This document shows, in pieces, positions 1 to 13,644 of a DNA stretch of 64,000 nt. A program made the translations under genes and the position numbers. The notes below the pieces were generated by a model. It saw only the letters and a list, made by a program, of their open reading frames with translations, had not been told where the DNA came from and ran no database searches. The stretch's first letter is position 1. The number at the start of each line of letters is the position of its first letter. The DNA is from Carallia brachiata. Lineage: Eukaryota; Streptophyta; Magnoliopsida; Malpighiales; Rhizophoraceae. The stretch spans positions 5,295,858 to 5,359,857 of the forward strand of contig JADCRB010000037.1 of the NCBI GenBank assembly GCA_021464245.1, in the 5' to 3' direction.

Positions 1-300
1 TTCCATTAGTCCAAATAGTTAGTGCAAAGTGAGGTCCCAGCAATTTTATATATTTAATTAAGAATTACACGACTGGCAACGTGGGAAGGATGGTCAATTT
101 TACAATCACTCGTGTAAATTTGCCATTCTGGCATCAATTTGATCTATAAGCTTAGAATCAGAGAAATTTGGTATTTTTGGGTGTAACTGTTCTAAACTTT
201 TCAGCAGTACCTCTGATGCAGAAGCCAATTTTATTATTTTGGCTTTGGCATCAATATTTCTTTTTTTTCCTCAGTTTGACATGGATGTTGGTTCAACTAG
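1..300. other. Probable intron of the TRAPPC8 gene
   Basis: No exon is recognised here. The stretch lies directly upstream of the first recognisable TRAPPC8 exon and ends in an acceptor (CAACTAG before position 301). It is AT-rich and is taken as intron; the preceding exons lie outside the window. Confidence 0.5.
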
Positions 301-3300
301 ATAGCAAAGGAGGGATTAAAGAAGGTTATCACCCAGGCTGGAGAAAAAGATTATTCTGAGTTGTCCTCAGACCCGCCTCATATTAGTAATGAACTTGCTA
401 GTAAGTTCTTCCTGTAATATATGCATTTAGCATGCATGTGAACATGCACACACAAAATGCTCGCTTGCACGTGTGAAAATTTTCGAATTCTATTTCCTGT
501 TATTGATATGGTGTATGTTACATTTATATTTCTAGTAAAATGTCAGTTATGCTTTCAACCCATTTTTGCAAATAAATTAGTAGTTCTCAATTAGAATGAT
601 TTATTGGTGCTAATTTTCATTGTCAAGCTTTGTTTCAAATGACTGTCTTTGGTCTATTTTGCCCCTTCTGTTTGAATCGGAGAAGCACTTAGACCTTTTT
701 GTTTAGTTTCTCTACGGCTGTATTGGATATATGAACTTTTATATGATTTTGGTTCATACATATGATTTGTAATCTATGCAGAATCTGGGTCTGAAATCTG
801 GCCTTCATGGTTTGAATTTATCAATAAAGAGCTCATGCATACAGTATCCTTTTCGGAACACGAAGCTTTTGACCATCCTGTGGCATGTAAGTTTTGAACA
901 TCATTCAATATTTTTTTTTTTTACTTTTTGACCTGTCTGTTCTTGTTTTCAGGAAACTTTACAATTTCTGTCCATTTTTCTAATCGGATGATAAACATTG
1001 GAAAATTTCTTTTGTCGCTGAAATTTCTTTGTGAATATCATTTATGCTCATATCAGATTAAACACCCACATTTATGTGCAGGCCTTTTGGTTGTTTCTTC
1101 TGAGGATGAGGAACCTATCAACAAGTTTGTAGACCTCTTCAACTCTAATAAGTTGCCCGCTCTTCTTAATGATGGTGCAATGGACCCAAAGATTCTTAAA
1201 TATTATTTGTTGGTACATGATAATCAGGATGGCTTCTCAGAGAAGTATATTTTTCTTTTATTTATGGTTTTTATTGATTGTTCAGTTCTTGTCATGTTAG
1301 AATGCTTTATATTTCTTAAGTATAACTATCTGAATTAAGTAATGGTAATGGATGTAGCTGCATGGGTGATGATTTATTTTATGATTTGGTGTTGCATGGT
1401 CTCCCCCTTCCTCTAAGCACAATCTGGCAGCTCATGTTTTAAAAGAGTGTTGTCTCTATGACAATGCACTTCATTCTTTTAACATGGACTCATAGCAGAT
1501 GAGGTGAGGTTTGTGTAGTTGGTCGAGGAACATGCTAATGAAAAAACATACGACCAGTAAATTGCATCGAAACAGGCAGATGAAGAAGGAAAAAATTTAA
1601 GAAACTGGAAACAATTTAGTGGGATGAAAAGAGAAGCAAAATGATATGCCCGAGTTATATAACATTTAGTACAAAAAAACCAAGTTGAGGAAGCTAGTGG
1701 ACTGAGGGAAGATTAAGAGAATTGTGCAGGAAGGGAACTCCAATGAACTATATGGCTTCATGTTTGTTAGTTGTTAATGATTGCTATTTGGCAATAATGC
1801 ACGCTGTTATGTTGTTGCCGTTGTTGTTACCTTCTTCACCAATCATTGTAGAACAATCTTTTGATTAGAGGAAATGCCTATGTACTCAGAATTGTCAAAT
1901 ATTTTTTTTCCTTCCACATGGTGAAGTCCAATGGAGGACCTTAGGCCTCTCTAGTCCATTGGGAATGTGCATAAAAGAATGTGCTATTTGTGGTGTCTTT
2001 ATATCATACAAAAATCAGTTTTGCATGTATTTTGTTGCTTTTTGCTTAGAACATTAGATGATCTGTTTTTATTCCGCCTGTTTTACATTAGTGTAATTAA
2101 GTTTCACCTGTTATGATTTATCCTAGAACCGTACAATTACGTATTTGACTCTATGCCTGCTCCTTTTGACTTTTTCCCGTTAAGAGACTGCTCAACTTAA
2201 TGATTTTCTGCAGATAACTTTCTGCGTGGTGAAAATTCCATGTTCCACTTGTAAAATTCCATTTTTGAGCCTTTCTGTTTTATTAGCTACCTTACTTCAT
2301 TAAGTTTTGCAATTTTTCTATTTTGATGGAGTCCATACCACCTGACTTGTTATGCCGTGGGTTTTTGAATATCGTTCCTTTGTTTGCAGGGCATCAAAAA
2401 TCTTGACAGACATGAAAAATACATTTGGTTCACACGACTGTAAAGTGCTTTGCATTAATTCTTCTCAAGAGAGGCAGACAGAAGACAAGGATAATCTTTG
2501 GGCCCCTTTTGTATGCCACTTTTTGTTCCTCTTTATTTTTCATGCAACCATATTAGTTTATAATTCTTATTTTTGCTTCCTTTCTCTTTTTTTTTTTTTT
2601 CCATAATCTTTGCCTCGGGTGATTGTGCAAAATCAGTGCTATTAATGCTAGGTGTTTTTTTCCCCCTTTTGTAACAGATATCTGATGCCTCTCATGGTGA
2701 GCATCTCGGTTGTTTCCTTAACATTGAAGATATCAGTGAGGTGATTTGCATTTCAGCACCAAAGACTCATCATCTCTAGTGCAATTCAATTGTTTTTTTT
2801 TTTTTAAAAATTTATTATCTTTCTGATTAATTATTGATCATTTCAAACTTGTGTAATCTGGGAGCAGATGAAGGATCTAATGCAAGAAATGACATCTAAG
2901 CACATAATTCCTTACATGGAGCAAAAAGTTCGTGTTCTCAATCAGCAGGTCAGGATCTCAAGCTTTCCTTTGTTTCTTGAACTTTGCACGTGATAGTTTT
3001 TGCCTTTCCATTGTCCTGGTTGTACTTCTTGTGTGTGTGTGTGTGTGTTTCACTTTTTTCTCCGGTTTTTCCCCTTTGTCATGTCCATCTGTATTGTTAT
3101 TAGGTTTCCACTACAAGGAAAGGTTTCAGAAATCAAATTAAAAACTTATGGTGGAGAAAAGGAAAAGAAGAGACAACAGATTCTTCCAATGGCTCCATGT
3201 GTGTTACTCAAGATGTCTTCTTATTGTCTTCTCACAGCTTGCTACTTATCTTTCCTGATTATTTTCTAATTTTTGGTTTTGTATTCACAATTGAAGGTAT

Positions 3301-6300
3301 ACTTTTAGCTCTATTGAGTCTCAGATTAGAGTTTTGGGTGACCATGCCTTCATGCTACGAGATTATGAACTTGCGCTATCAAACTATCGCCTTATTTCCA
3401 CAGATTACAAGCTTGATAAAGCTTGGAAGCGCTATGCCGGTGTGCAGGTACCTTCATATCATATGTTGGCTGTTGTAGCTGCTGTCTTATATGGTGTATT
3501 TTGCCAGTTTTTCTCTATTGTATAATATGTTGAAAGTTGCATGGCTTGGAAAATGTCATGTTTTGGAGAGAATGGAGCGATGTACTTATTTCTGTGGTCG
3601 CTTGTTTCTGTCAATTTTAGTATGTATTGGTTTGGTGCAGAAAACTTTTGTTACAAAGGTTAAATGAAAGCCAGTTTAGTATAGGTTTTAGCTTTCAATG
3701 GATTATATTACTTCAGTAGTTTTTTGGATATTCTCTGTTGCTTTAAACTTTTTGGTTAACTTACAAGGTTGATTCACTGCCTTTAGTGATCCAGTATTCA
3801 AATATCTATCTAATTAAAATAGTATGTTAATATGCTGGCTCCCTTATCTGTTAGAAGCTCTATATTATGTCCTTACAGTTGCGTAAGATCATATATTCGT
3901 GCAATCCATGGTTAATCATTTATTTGCCATATCCCTGAGTGAGTATTTACTGGTATAGGAAATGATGGGGCTTGCATACTTCATGTCAGATCAATCGAGA
4001 AAAGAAGCGGAGTACTGTATGGAAAATGCATTCACTACTTACTCAGTATGTATTTGTTTCTTGCCTAATGATTTCTTGGTTAGTCTTCATTATTGTGCTT
4101 TGTTATATTGAACTTGGTGTTGTTTCAGAGAATTGGTTCAGGTGGTCTGCAAAATGCCACACGCTGTGGTCTTTTGTGGGTGGAAATGTTAAAAACAAGA
4201 GGACAATATAAAGATGCTGCTACTGTTTACTTCCGCATTTGTAGTGAGGTGATGCTTATGCCGTCTGTGAACTCAAACCTATGAGGATTCTTAATTTTTG
4301 TTACTGAAGTTTTTTTCCTTCTTATTCTGTTTGTTCTTCTTCTCCTTTCTCTTTGTGAAGGAACCTTTGCATTCGGCTGTTATGCTTGAGCAAGCAGCTT
4401 ATTGCTACTTGCTGTTGCAACCACCCATGCTACACAAGTATGGATTTCATCTCGTTCTTTCAGGAGATCTATACAGAAAATGTGATCAGGTACCTAGAGT
4501 AATACAATTTTCTACCTACATTTTTCAATGTTTCTTCCTCTGAAGATTCTCCACCCTTCTCTAGATTAAACATGCAATTCGCACATATAAAAGTGCCACC
4601 TCAGTTTACAAAGGAACCACGTGGAAATACATCAATGATCATGTTCATTTCCATATTGGCCAGTAAGTTGTTTTATGTTAATGCAGCCAGAAATTGCTTG
4701 ATGAATGTTGGTATTCTAGAGTTTACTGTCTAAAGGATTTTTTCCAAACTTATCTGATGCAGATGGTATGACTTGCTTGGGATGTCTGATGTGGCTGCCA
4801 AACATATGTTGGAAATCCTGGCCTGTAGTCATCAATCCAAGACAATGCAGGAGTTATTCCTGAGAGACTTTCTTCAGATTGTTCAGGTGCATACTACTAT
4901 TGTCCTCTCTCTTTCCTCATTAGATTTTCTTAGAAAGGGTAAACTCCAAGGTCTTTGAACTGTCAAAGTCTAAGCCTTGTCCTCCATGCAGCTTAATTTA
5001 TTTGTTCCTTGTTTGCCTTGTAATGTGATTTATCTAGATCTAATTGGATTGTTGTGTGTGTGATGCCTTTAACTTTTATTACTCTTGATATCTTTATGCA
5101 ACAGTTCAAGTATCTTTGGATTCACTTGGAATGTTGATAGCCCTTGTCTGAGAGTTTGGTCTTACTTATTTATCTTATTGGTTCATTTCACCTTTTCCCT
5201 GACATATTTGTTGGGGTTTCTAAACATAGCCCATATATTTGATTAAGACCCCATTCTTTTGAAGTGTTGGCAACAGATTTGTCCACCATACAGCATGTGC
5301 TGCAACTGAATTCAATTACAGGATCAGGATTCAAAAGAAATACCCAGGCTAACAACTCTATAATTCCTTAACAAATCGTAGAGTTGCAGTCCCACGTTTA
5401 CCTTGATATCAAAATGAAATGTAATGGACCTCCAATGTTGGAGGACCTTACAGATGGTAATAAATTACTTTATCTGAATCAAATGGTTAAAACCTTGTGA
5501 CTTACATTAATTTAGGCAGTCACCCATTGCAACATATGCACCATTTTATTTCCCTTCATTTTTATCTTGGAAACTTTTTCCTGAATTTAACTGCCTTATT
5601 TGTGGGCAATGCAGAAAACGGGGAAGACATTTGAGGTGTTGAAACTTCAATTGCCTATTATCAACATCTCATCACTTAAGGTCATTTTTGAAGACCATCG
5701 AACGTATGCATCACCTTCTGCGGTATGTTGTTGTTACTAACCTTTTCCAGCAACGCAGTCCCTTCTGCTCATAGATTTGAGGACGCCACAATCCCTTCCC
5801 ATCGTGTACTTTGTTGGTTGACTAAGTTGTTTTTATTGTACATCCATACACATATGCAAGTGAGATGCTTATATGTGAAAGCGCTTGGATGCTTGCGCAT
5901 GCATGTGCGAATGGATGTTTGCACTATATTAACTTTGGTCCTGACTTCACCAGGTGTGAAACATCTAGTTTGAGACCACTAACTTTGCACATATTCAGAA
6001 GTATGATGTGCCACATCGATGCAGTGTCCAGTGGGTGATGCTCATTTTTGTGTGCCTGGGTGTTTGCCCTTACTTTAGTTGGGTTCATGTTACACTAGGC
6101 GCAAAATGTCTGGTTTGCCTTGGCTGCTTAGCCTTCTTGACTTATTTTTCTTGAAATGATAATTGTACCCAGTTCACTGAAGAGGGGATCCTGCAGGTCA
6201 TTGTGTGCCTAAGCTAATGCTTGGGCACTTTTGCAAACTAGTAGTAGCTGTTCAAATTTACTAGTTGGTTAAGAAATGATATAAATGTCTTTTGGCACTG

Positions 6301-9300
6301 TGAACATCTGAAAAGTGAAGCAAGCATTTTGCTAATGTTATGAATTTCTGAGCTACTGAATACTTAACTTGTACAGTTATACCGGTGATTTTATCAATCT
6401 GTTAATGGAAAGGACTGGTGAAAGTGGGTTAGATCAATTGTAGTTGATGTTGCTCCTTTGAACATTCCTAGGCCGGTGTTGGGGAAGGTGTGTGGCGTTC
6501 ATTGGAGGAGGACATAATTCCATCATTGCCTACTGCAAGGACTAATTGGCTGGAAGTACAATCAAGGCTTGTCCCAAAAAGATACAAAGAATCAATCATT
6601 TGTGTGGCTGGAGGTATGAAGGTGATAGTATTTGACAAAAAGTTGTGTTTTGAATATAGCACAGTTGTTAATGACTCCTTGAGTCTGTTTTAAGAAATAT
6701 AGTTGTCCTTTTTCTGCTCGAATTTTCTCGAGTGGGTCCAAGTGATTTGTTAGACTGGTTTGGGTCCCATCATCTGGAGTCATGGTCACAGTAGGGGACA
6801 GTTTTATATTGCTTGATTGAATTGATGTTTTGCATACAATCTTATAAAAATGTATTTGTGAGCCCCTTTGGTGATTTATTAATTAGCTCATTCACATATT
6901 TCTCCTGCTGCCTTTCTTGTTTCTCTGCCTGTTCCTGTGTTTAGAAATGAAATATGGGGAATAGGTGCCATTTCTTTCGCTTGAGTCTTGACTGTCGGTA
7001 AGATGCTTAATTTCATCAACACAGAGGGGCCTTTGCATTACTAACACTGTATTCATATGTTTTCATATGCCTTTTACAGAAGCAATTAAGGTGAATATTA
7101 TGTTTGAGAACCCTCTACAAGTACCTATTTCCATCTCTAGTGTTTCTTTGATATGCGAGCTTTCTGAAAGATTGGATGAGACAAAATCTGGTGAGTTACT
7201 TGAGGTTCTTTTTATTTTAATCTTTTCTATTGCTAAGGAGAATTTAGTGGGCAAAAGTGGGTAATCAATGTTTTCATGAAGATGCAGATCCAGATGGCAC
7301 ATCCATTGATACTTTGGATAAAGAAGAATATAGAAAATCTGGGTATCTATGCAAAGACTGTTAACTTTGTTTTTCTAAGTCATGTATTCATTTTCTCTTC
7401 GGGAATCTTTTGTCTTTTTTCCTGATTCCTTTTTCATTTTACAACTGCAAATTTGGATTCTGCTTATTGCTTGCAGAGATATGAAGTCAGACAGTTCTAC
7501 ATTTACCTTGTCAGAGGTCAACTTATCATTGGGAGGGGGCGAAACCAATTTGGTAAGCACTCTCCCCGAATCAATGCTAAATGTCTGATCTTCTTTCTGG
7601 TTCAAACAACTAAGTGGTTTCATTTATAAATACCCATGTCCTGTGTCCAACCTATGCATAGCAATGAATTAAGTCAATGGTACAGTTTGGAGCTTTACCT
7701 TTGAACCTTGTATGTGCCAATCTTGCCCATCCCTTTTCTTGTTTTGTTGTCAGACTGGTTGATGTGGTAGTTGTTCTGCAACCACGCAATACATGGAGAT
7801 TTAAGGATGAGAAAAGTAGTCTTGGTCAAAAAAAAAAGGAAAAAAAGGATGAGAAAACTAGTCAGTGATATCATTTGGCAATTAGTCATTGAAACATGTT
7901 CAGAACACTCTCAAGTGGGTTCTGCATCATGTAAAATTGCGGATTTAGTGTTCAGTGGTCAATCTTATCTGTCCGGATGACATTGAGATTTCTAGGAGAA
8001 AGCATATGAATTGTCCCACTTTTTGTCTGAAAGGCTGTACTCTTTGCCCGTGAAGGGATTGAATGGCAGAGTCCTGTTGAGGCAGGCTTGAATCTTTTGT
8101 CTCGACCCCACTTTTTCTCCATTCCTGAAAAATATGTACCTACAAAAATAATTCAAATTAGCTAATTAGATGAAAAGAAGGGTGAATCTTGGTGACACGG
8201 TAAGATTACTCTATTGTGACTTAGAGGTCACAGGTTTGAGTCGGAAAAACAGTCTTTTTGTGAAAACAAATGTAAGGCTGTGTACATTTGTCCTTTCCTC
8301 AAATTCTGCAGTTGGTACGCAGTTTTTAGCAATTAGATGAACCCATTATAAACAGTCTACATTTCTAAATTGTCAAGATGATAGAATATTACATATCTCC
8401 AATATCTGTCTCTAAGTGGTCAATTGTTGTGAAGGGAGAAGGGCCATTTATTTATATGTAACCAGAATCAGAATCCATTGCCCAATATTATTTTCAGCGA
8501 CATGTTCTTCAGCTTTTAGCTTCTGTACAAGTTCTGTTTCAATCCTTTTCTGCTTTTCAGGTGCAACTGACGGTCACTCCTGCAGCTGAAGGCATTCTAA
8601 AAATCGTTGGAGTTAGATGGAAGTTGTCAGGTTTTGTTGTTGGCTTTCACAACTTTGATTCCAGTGCTGTGAAGAATAAATCAGCAAAAGGAAGGAGCAA
8701 AGCTAAGCATTCCCCTTCTAGTGACATGAAATTTGTAGTGATCAAGGTGCAACAAAGTTCTTCCTTCCCCCCTTCTCTCTTGAGAAAGAAAAAGAAAAAA
8801 AGAAGAAAAGTTTCCCCAACCTTTGTTTTTCTATTGAGTCATTGTGGGTCAAGTTGGAGCAAACCTCTGTTTTTCTCATTGTATTTTCTTTCATGCACAG
8901 GGTCTGCCCAGGCTTGAGGGTTTGATTCGTGGTCTACCCAGAATAGCATATGCAGGAGATTTAAGGCATCTTGTTCTAGAGTTGAGGAACCAATCAGAGT
9001 TTCCTGTGAAGGTATGCCATTTGCTTCCCTTCCTGATGTTGTACTCACTCTGTTGAATGCTAATAAACATCTTGATTCCTAAGGTAATCCAATTACGTTT
9101 GCCTTCTATGTAATTGATTTGATGATTTTGTACCCTTGTGTATTTTACTTGGCAAACTTTTCAAGGCAAAAGATAGTCCATACAACCTTAGCTGTCAAGG
9201 ATGGATAGAGCTCACTTAGCCTTTATGTCTGGTTGGGTTTACATCTAGACATAAAACAGCAACAAAGCCTAATCCCAAATTTAATTGTGGTCGGTTACAT

Positions 9301-12300
9301 GAATGTTTTCTGCTATGAGCTAAGTTTAGGGTGAGATTTTAGGGTGAGATCAAGATTTTCAAAATCCTTCCTTAGTAAAGATTCTCAAGTCTCCATAAAA
9401 AAAAAAAGATTCTCAAGTCAACTTAGGTTGTCCTCTCCCACTTCTTTTGCTATTCACCTGGATTTGGTCACTCCTCTTAATTGGAGATTTGTAATTCTAT
9501 GTTGGCCATATCAGAATTAACACAATTGCCACTCCCAATTTTATCTCGAATCAGTGATTGGTGTAACGCTTACTTTGCTACATATATCCTCATTTCTTAT
9601 TTGTTACATCTAGATATAAGCGAGCATATTTCTCTTTGTTTTTAAGGTGCATTATATCTTGGCAGAATCTGAAGATGAAGATCAGTCATCCCAGATTTCT
9701 TAATACCGGGAACCGAGACGATTTGGATGCAGAGATTCCCTTGTGCTTAGAAAAGAAGACAAATGTTGAATTAAAGGGTGTGCTTGCTAATCCCGAAATG
9801 GTTTCTCAGGGTCTTTTTCTATTTCCTGAGGTCAGTCTTGCAAGCTTACTTGTGTATTGTCTTTTGGCAAGAAATGCAATTATTATTTGGCAGTCTCACT
9901 TTTTTTATGCCTATATTTGCCATGGAAATCAGGATATCATAATGCAAGGGGAAACACCCCTTCTGTGGCCCCTTTGGTTTCGGGCTGCAATTCCGGGAAA
10001 CATTTCGTTGTGTATTGTGATATGCTACGAGATGGGAGATGCATCAAGTGTCGTGAGATACCGCACTCTACGCATGCATTATAATATACAGGTATGCACT
10101 TGAACATTATAATTTATATCTTATGCACTTAAATATGATGGATGCATATCTTAGGCCAGGTCCTATTCTCCAAACCGAAAATCCAAGTCCATGCACCTAC
10201 TATTTAAAATTTCAATGGTTGCTTGGGATTTGCTATGATCATATCCACCTAAATAGTAAAATGACTATTTTAGAAATTTTATTTTTATTTTGTTAATATT
10301 TTTACATCTAATTAATCTAAACTAATATCTCTAAAAATATATCCTATATATTTATAAATAAATAACTATTAAATGTGTAATTTTAAGATCAAGTACAATT
10401 TATAATAAAAAATTATTATTTTTAAAAATATTATTTTTATTATATAGATTATTGTGTTGAAAAATATATTACTATTTTTATTAAGCGACTTATTGTTTTC
10501 ACTTAAAAAAAAAAAAAAACAGTGAAGAAGTCGTGCTTGAGTGCCTACATAGGTTTATTATACTGTACACAAACAAAAGTTAAAAATATCAACAATTATT
10601 AAAAATAAAAAGATTTTCTTCTTAAAAGTAAAAAAGAAATAAAAAGACTTTACCTGGAGAAGAAAAATGCACGTGCAGAGAAGTGACTGTTGGACAATTG
10701 TTGATAATTTTCAACACCAAGAAAAAAAAAAAGAGAGGCATATACAGAGAAGTGAGTCAGGTGACTGTTAGACAATTGTTGACAGTATACGTTTTTCCTG
10801 TACTATTTGACAGTGCAGCATAAAAGTAGCTCTTTTTCAAGGTTGTTTTAGTAATTTTATTATCCATCAGCTGCTGATGAAAACAAAAAGTAAGGGAGAC
10901 CCCACTTTTTCAATCAGTAGCTATTTTGAGAAAATATTAGCAGCAGCACCCTCCAAAAGTAATTAACCAAACACTTGTATTCCTACCTTTTAAAACTGCA
11001 ACAGCAAAAGTAGCTCTCAAAATCAAAACCAAACACCCCCTTAGATTGCTGGCACGAAAATAGTGGTCTTTGACCAAGACCAGGAACCAATTGAAATTTT
11101 GATCTTGACATGATCTTAACAAAATGGGACCAGATTTATGCGGTTGAAGATTTTTAAGGGTTTTGGTACGTGGGCAGAGAAATTAGCCAAAGAGCAATCA
11201 GAGATGCTTTTTATTTTATTTTTTTCCAAAAGCTAAACTCTAAATGTATGTAGTGCTATTCTAAATATACTTTTTGTTACCCTGAAGCTTGATTTTTTTT
11301 TTTTTTTTTAAATTCAATGTTTTTTTTTTCTAGTGTCCCACTGGAGGGCCTCTGACTCACTCCTTTGACCACCAACTTTTATTGAATTTTTAAATCCTGG
11401 TGGATATTTTTGTTGACATTTAACTTTTGTTGCATGACTTTCTACCACTCAACCAATTTCAAATTTTTTATTATTGTGTAATAGGTTTTGCCATCAATGG
11501 ATGTGTCATTCAGAGTCAGTCCTTGCCCATCAAGATTGCATGAGTTCCTTGTCCGTATGGATGTCGTCAACAAAACTAGTTCAGAAAATTTCCAGCTTAG
11601 CCAGTTGTCATCTGTTGGACATAATTGGGAGATCTCGCTGCTTCAACCTGTTGATGCCATGCTTCCTTCAAGATCTCTGATTTCTGGCCAAGCATTGTCA
11701 TTGTTCTTTATGCTCAAGGTATGAGCATCTGCGCTCTTAGATTATTACCATAGTTTAAATCATTCGTATCGTCTAGTGCATTGCTCCGGTGTATGTTACA
11801 TGGGCTTATGCTTCAGAAATGTTATTTAACGCTTTGGCGTATTCACATATGGTAGATCCACATTTCCAGAGTTATCATAGTTTAATTGGTACTTGTTTGA
11901 ATCACCTTCACTTGGTTATTCTATTCTATGTTAGAGATTTTCATGCTTTAGGTTCATCTGAACTGATATTTTGGAATGTTGCTTCAATTTCAAAATGCCT
12001 CCGCCCATTTTAACTTGTCAGACAAAGGTTCAGAACCCAGATGTTCTGTGCTATAAATTTGTCTGGAGGAATTTTTTTTGTTTCATTATTATTTGATAGC
12101 GGCAGTAACTAGGCCTGATGGCCTGACTTAATCTTTTATGGACGAGTCATGATCCAAAAGCCAGAGATAATGCCCCAAATGGTTATTGTATGCACTTAGC
12201 TCGTTGGGTATAACAGTAGACATATGCCTGGCCCACACATCCAAGTCCAATCTTACTAGGCCCTACAACTTGAACCAACTGACAGCATTGTTTTGATTTT

Positions 12301-13644
12301 CACTAAATTATCCTCTGCTGGTTTTTTAGCTGATTTAATAATTGTTTTGGTTTCAGAGTTCTAGGAAATCATCACCTACTGAAGAAAATTCATCTCTTTC
12401 CCCTCTTCATGGAAGTGACATAAGTTTGGCTCCTAAGGGATGCAAGGGAGCTCTTTTTGATATATCTAGCTCGCCTTTGGCTGATTTCCATTACTGTGAA
12501 AGATTGCAAAATGGAATGCCTAATCAGGTTGGTAATTATGGATTGTGAACATGTTCTTTTGGAATTCCTTATTGTTTGTTTTATAATATTATCGTAGGTA
12601 AGATCCACCATCTGTACCGTAATTCACTTGGAATTTCCATAAAAATTAGAAAAATCTATTTCACTTCTTGCTTGCTGCATGAGTTGTAGTTATTGATGAA
12701 TTAAGCACCCTACTGCTTTGTTTTTGTTTGATCAAAGGACTCTGGCAGGCAATCACTTGTTTGCATTGGACTGTCTGTTTACCTCTGATTTCTGTCTTGT
12801 ATTTGCTGCTCTATAACTAGAAGTTTTTTTAGCCTTTTGTTCTGCTGATCAGGATGCTGCAAATACGGTGGATTTTATTCTGATCTCTCAGCCTGGTGAT
12901 AGAGACCCTGCTATTTGTGATCCACCTCATCTTTTTTCTCATCATCAATGTCACTGCAGGCAAGATTCGTACCCGATATTATGACTTTTATTCATCATTT
13001 GACATCCTTATTTATTCCATATTTTGAAATCCGTTGTTTTATCATTTGAAATCCGTAATTATTCCATATTTTGCTATGCTGACCTCAAACTTCCCATCTG
13101 CAGTACTGCAAGCACAAGCCTAGTATCTTGGGTTATTGATGGGCCTCATACCACATATCATGACTTTTCTGCTTCATTCTGTGAAGTAAATTTGAGGATG
13201 AATATTTCCAACTCATCAGATGCCATTGCATCTGTGAGCATGAACACCCTCCAGTCCACCAGTAGCAGCAGTGAATCAAGTGATTTGAGTACAGTTACTA
13301 TGGGAAACCAAGCTGGATGGCACAATGTGTCTCTGGTAAATGACATTAAAATTAATTCTGACGTACTTGGAACTCGCGTTGGAACCTCACTATCACCAGA
13401 AAGCGTCTCTCCATTTGTTTGGTGTAGCTCAAGCTCCATAAGAGTCCAACTTAAGCCGATGTCCTCTACTGAAATTCCACTAAAGATTTGTTTATTCGCC
13501 CCTGGTATATATGATCTGTCGAACTACGTTTTGAATTGGAATATTCTACCTCTTGAAGGACAAGAGTATTTAGGAGATACTAGACAATCTTCCGGGACGA
13601 GTCCGGGGTATCCATACTATCTTAAGGTCCTCCAATCTGGTTGA
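301..13644 (+). CDS. TRAPPC8: TRAPPC8/TRS85 homologue, TRAPP complex subunit (3' part, 26 exons)
   Basis: Subunit of a TRAPP vesicle-tethering complex. In yeast and animals TRS85/TRAPPC8 defines TRAPPIII, which activates a Rab GTPase in ER-Golgi and autophagy traffic. Exons read from the sequence: 301-400, 782-886, 1082-1244, 2390-2510, 2678-2740, 2868-2948, 3104-3198, 3297-3447, 3959-4045, 4129-4248, 4361-4489, 4565-4662, 4763-4886, 5615-5722, 6472-6613, 7080-7190, 7288-7342, 7477-7552, 8561-8746, 8901-9011, 9666-9830, 9933-10091, 11485-11718, 12357-12527, 12853-12959, 13104-13644 (TGA). Phases join throughout. Family landmarks are KFVDLFNSNKLPALLNDGAM (exon 3), FMLRDYELALSNYRLISTDY (exon 8) and LEQAAYCYLLLQPPMLHKYG (exon 11). 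The middle resembles a TPR-like helical solenoid, and the C-terminal half is beta-rich with low-complexity Ser stretches. All junctions are GT-AG except possibly the last intron, where CTGCAG is followed by GCAAGA; a GT 14 bases downstream (at 12974) keeps the same phase. The N-terminal part is missing because the window starts inside the gene. Confidence 0.9.
8175..8330 (+). mobile_element. Au SINE inside a TRAPPC8 intron
   Basis: A tRNA-derived SINE of the Au family, recognised by its head (GAATCTTGGTGACACGGTAA), the Pol III B-box-like CACAGGTTTGAGTC, and the family body with AAGGCTGTGTACATTTGTCC. It is flanked by an 11-base target duplication, AATTAGATGAA, at 8164-8174 and 8331-8341. It lies in the roughly 1 kb intron between exons 7477-7552 and 8561-8746, in the sense orientation. 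The duplication is perfect, although the body has drifted from the family consensus as I remember it. Confidence 0.85.
10092..11484 (+). other. Long TRAPPC8 intron, AT-rich, probably holding an old DNA-element remnant
   Basis: This 1.39 kb intron has no coding potential. Its right half ends in a motif (AACCAAACACCCCCTTAG, about 11027-11044) that looks like a DNA-transposon terminus of the GGGGGTGTTTGGTT type, but I could not find a matching left end. Inside are two imperfect copies of a unit ending GACAATTGTTGA, at 10675-10704 and 10744-10782. Confidence 0.35.
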
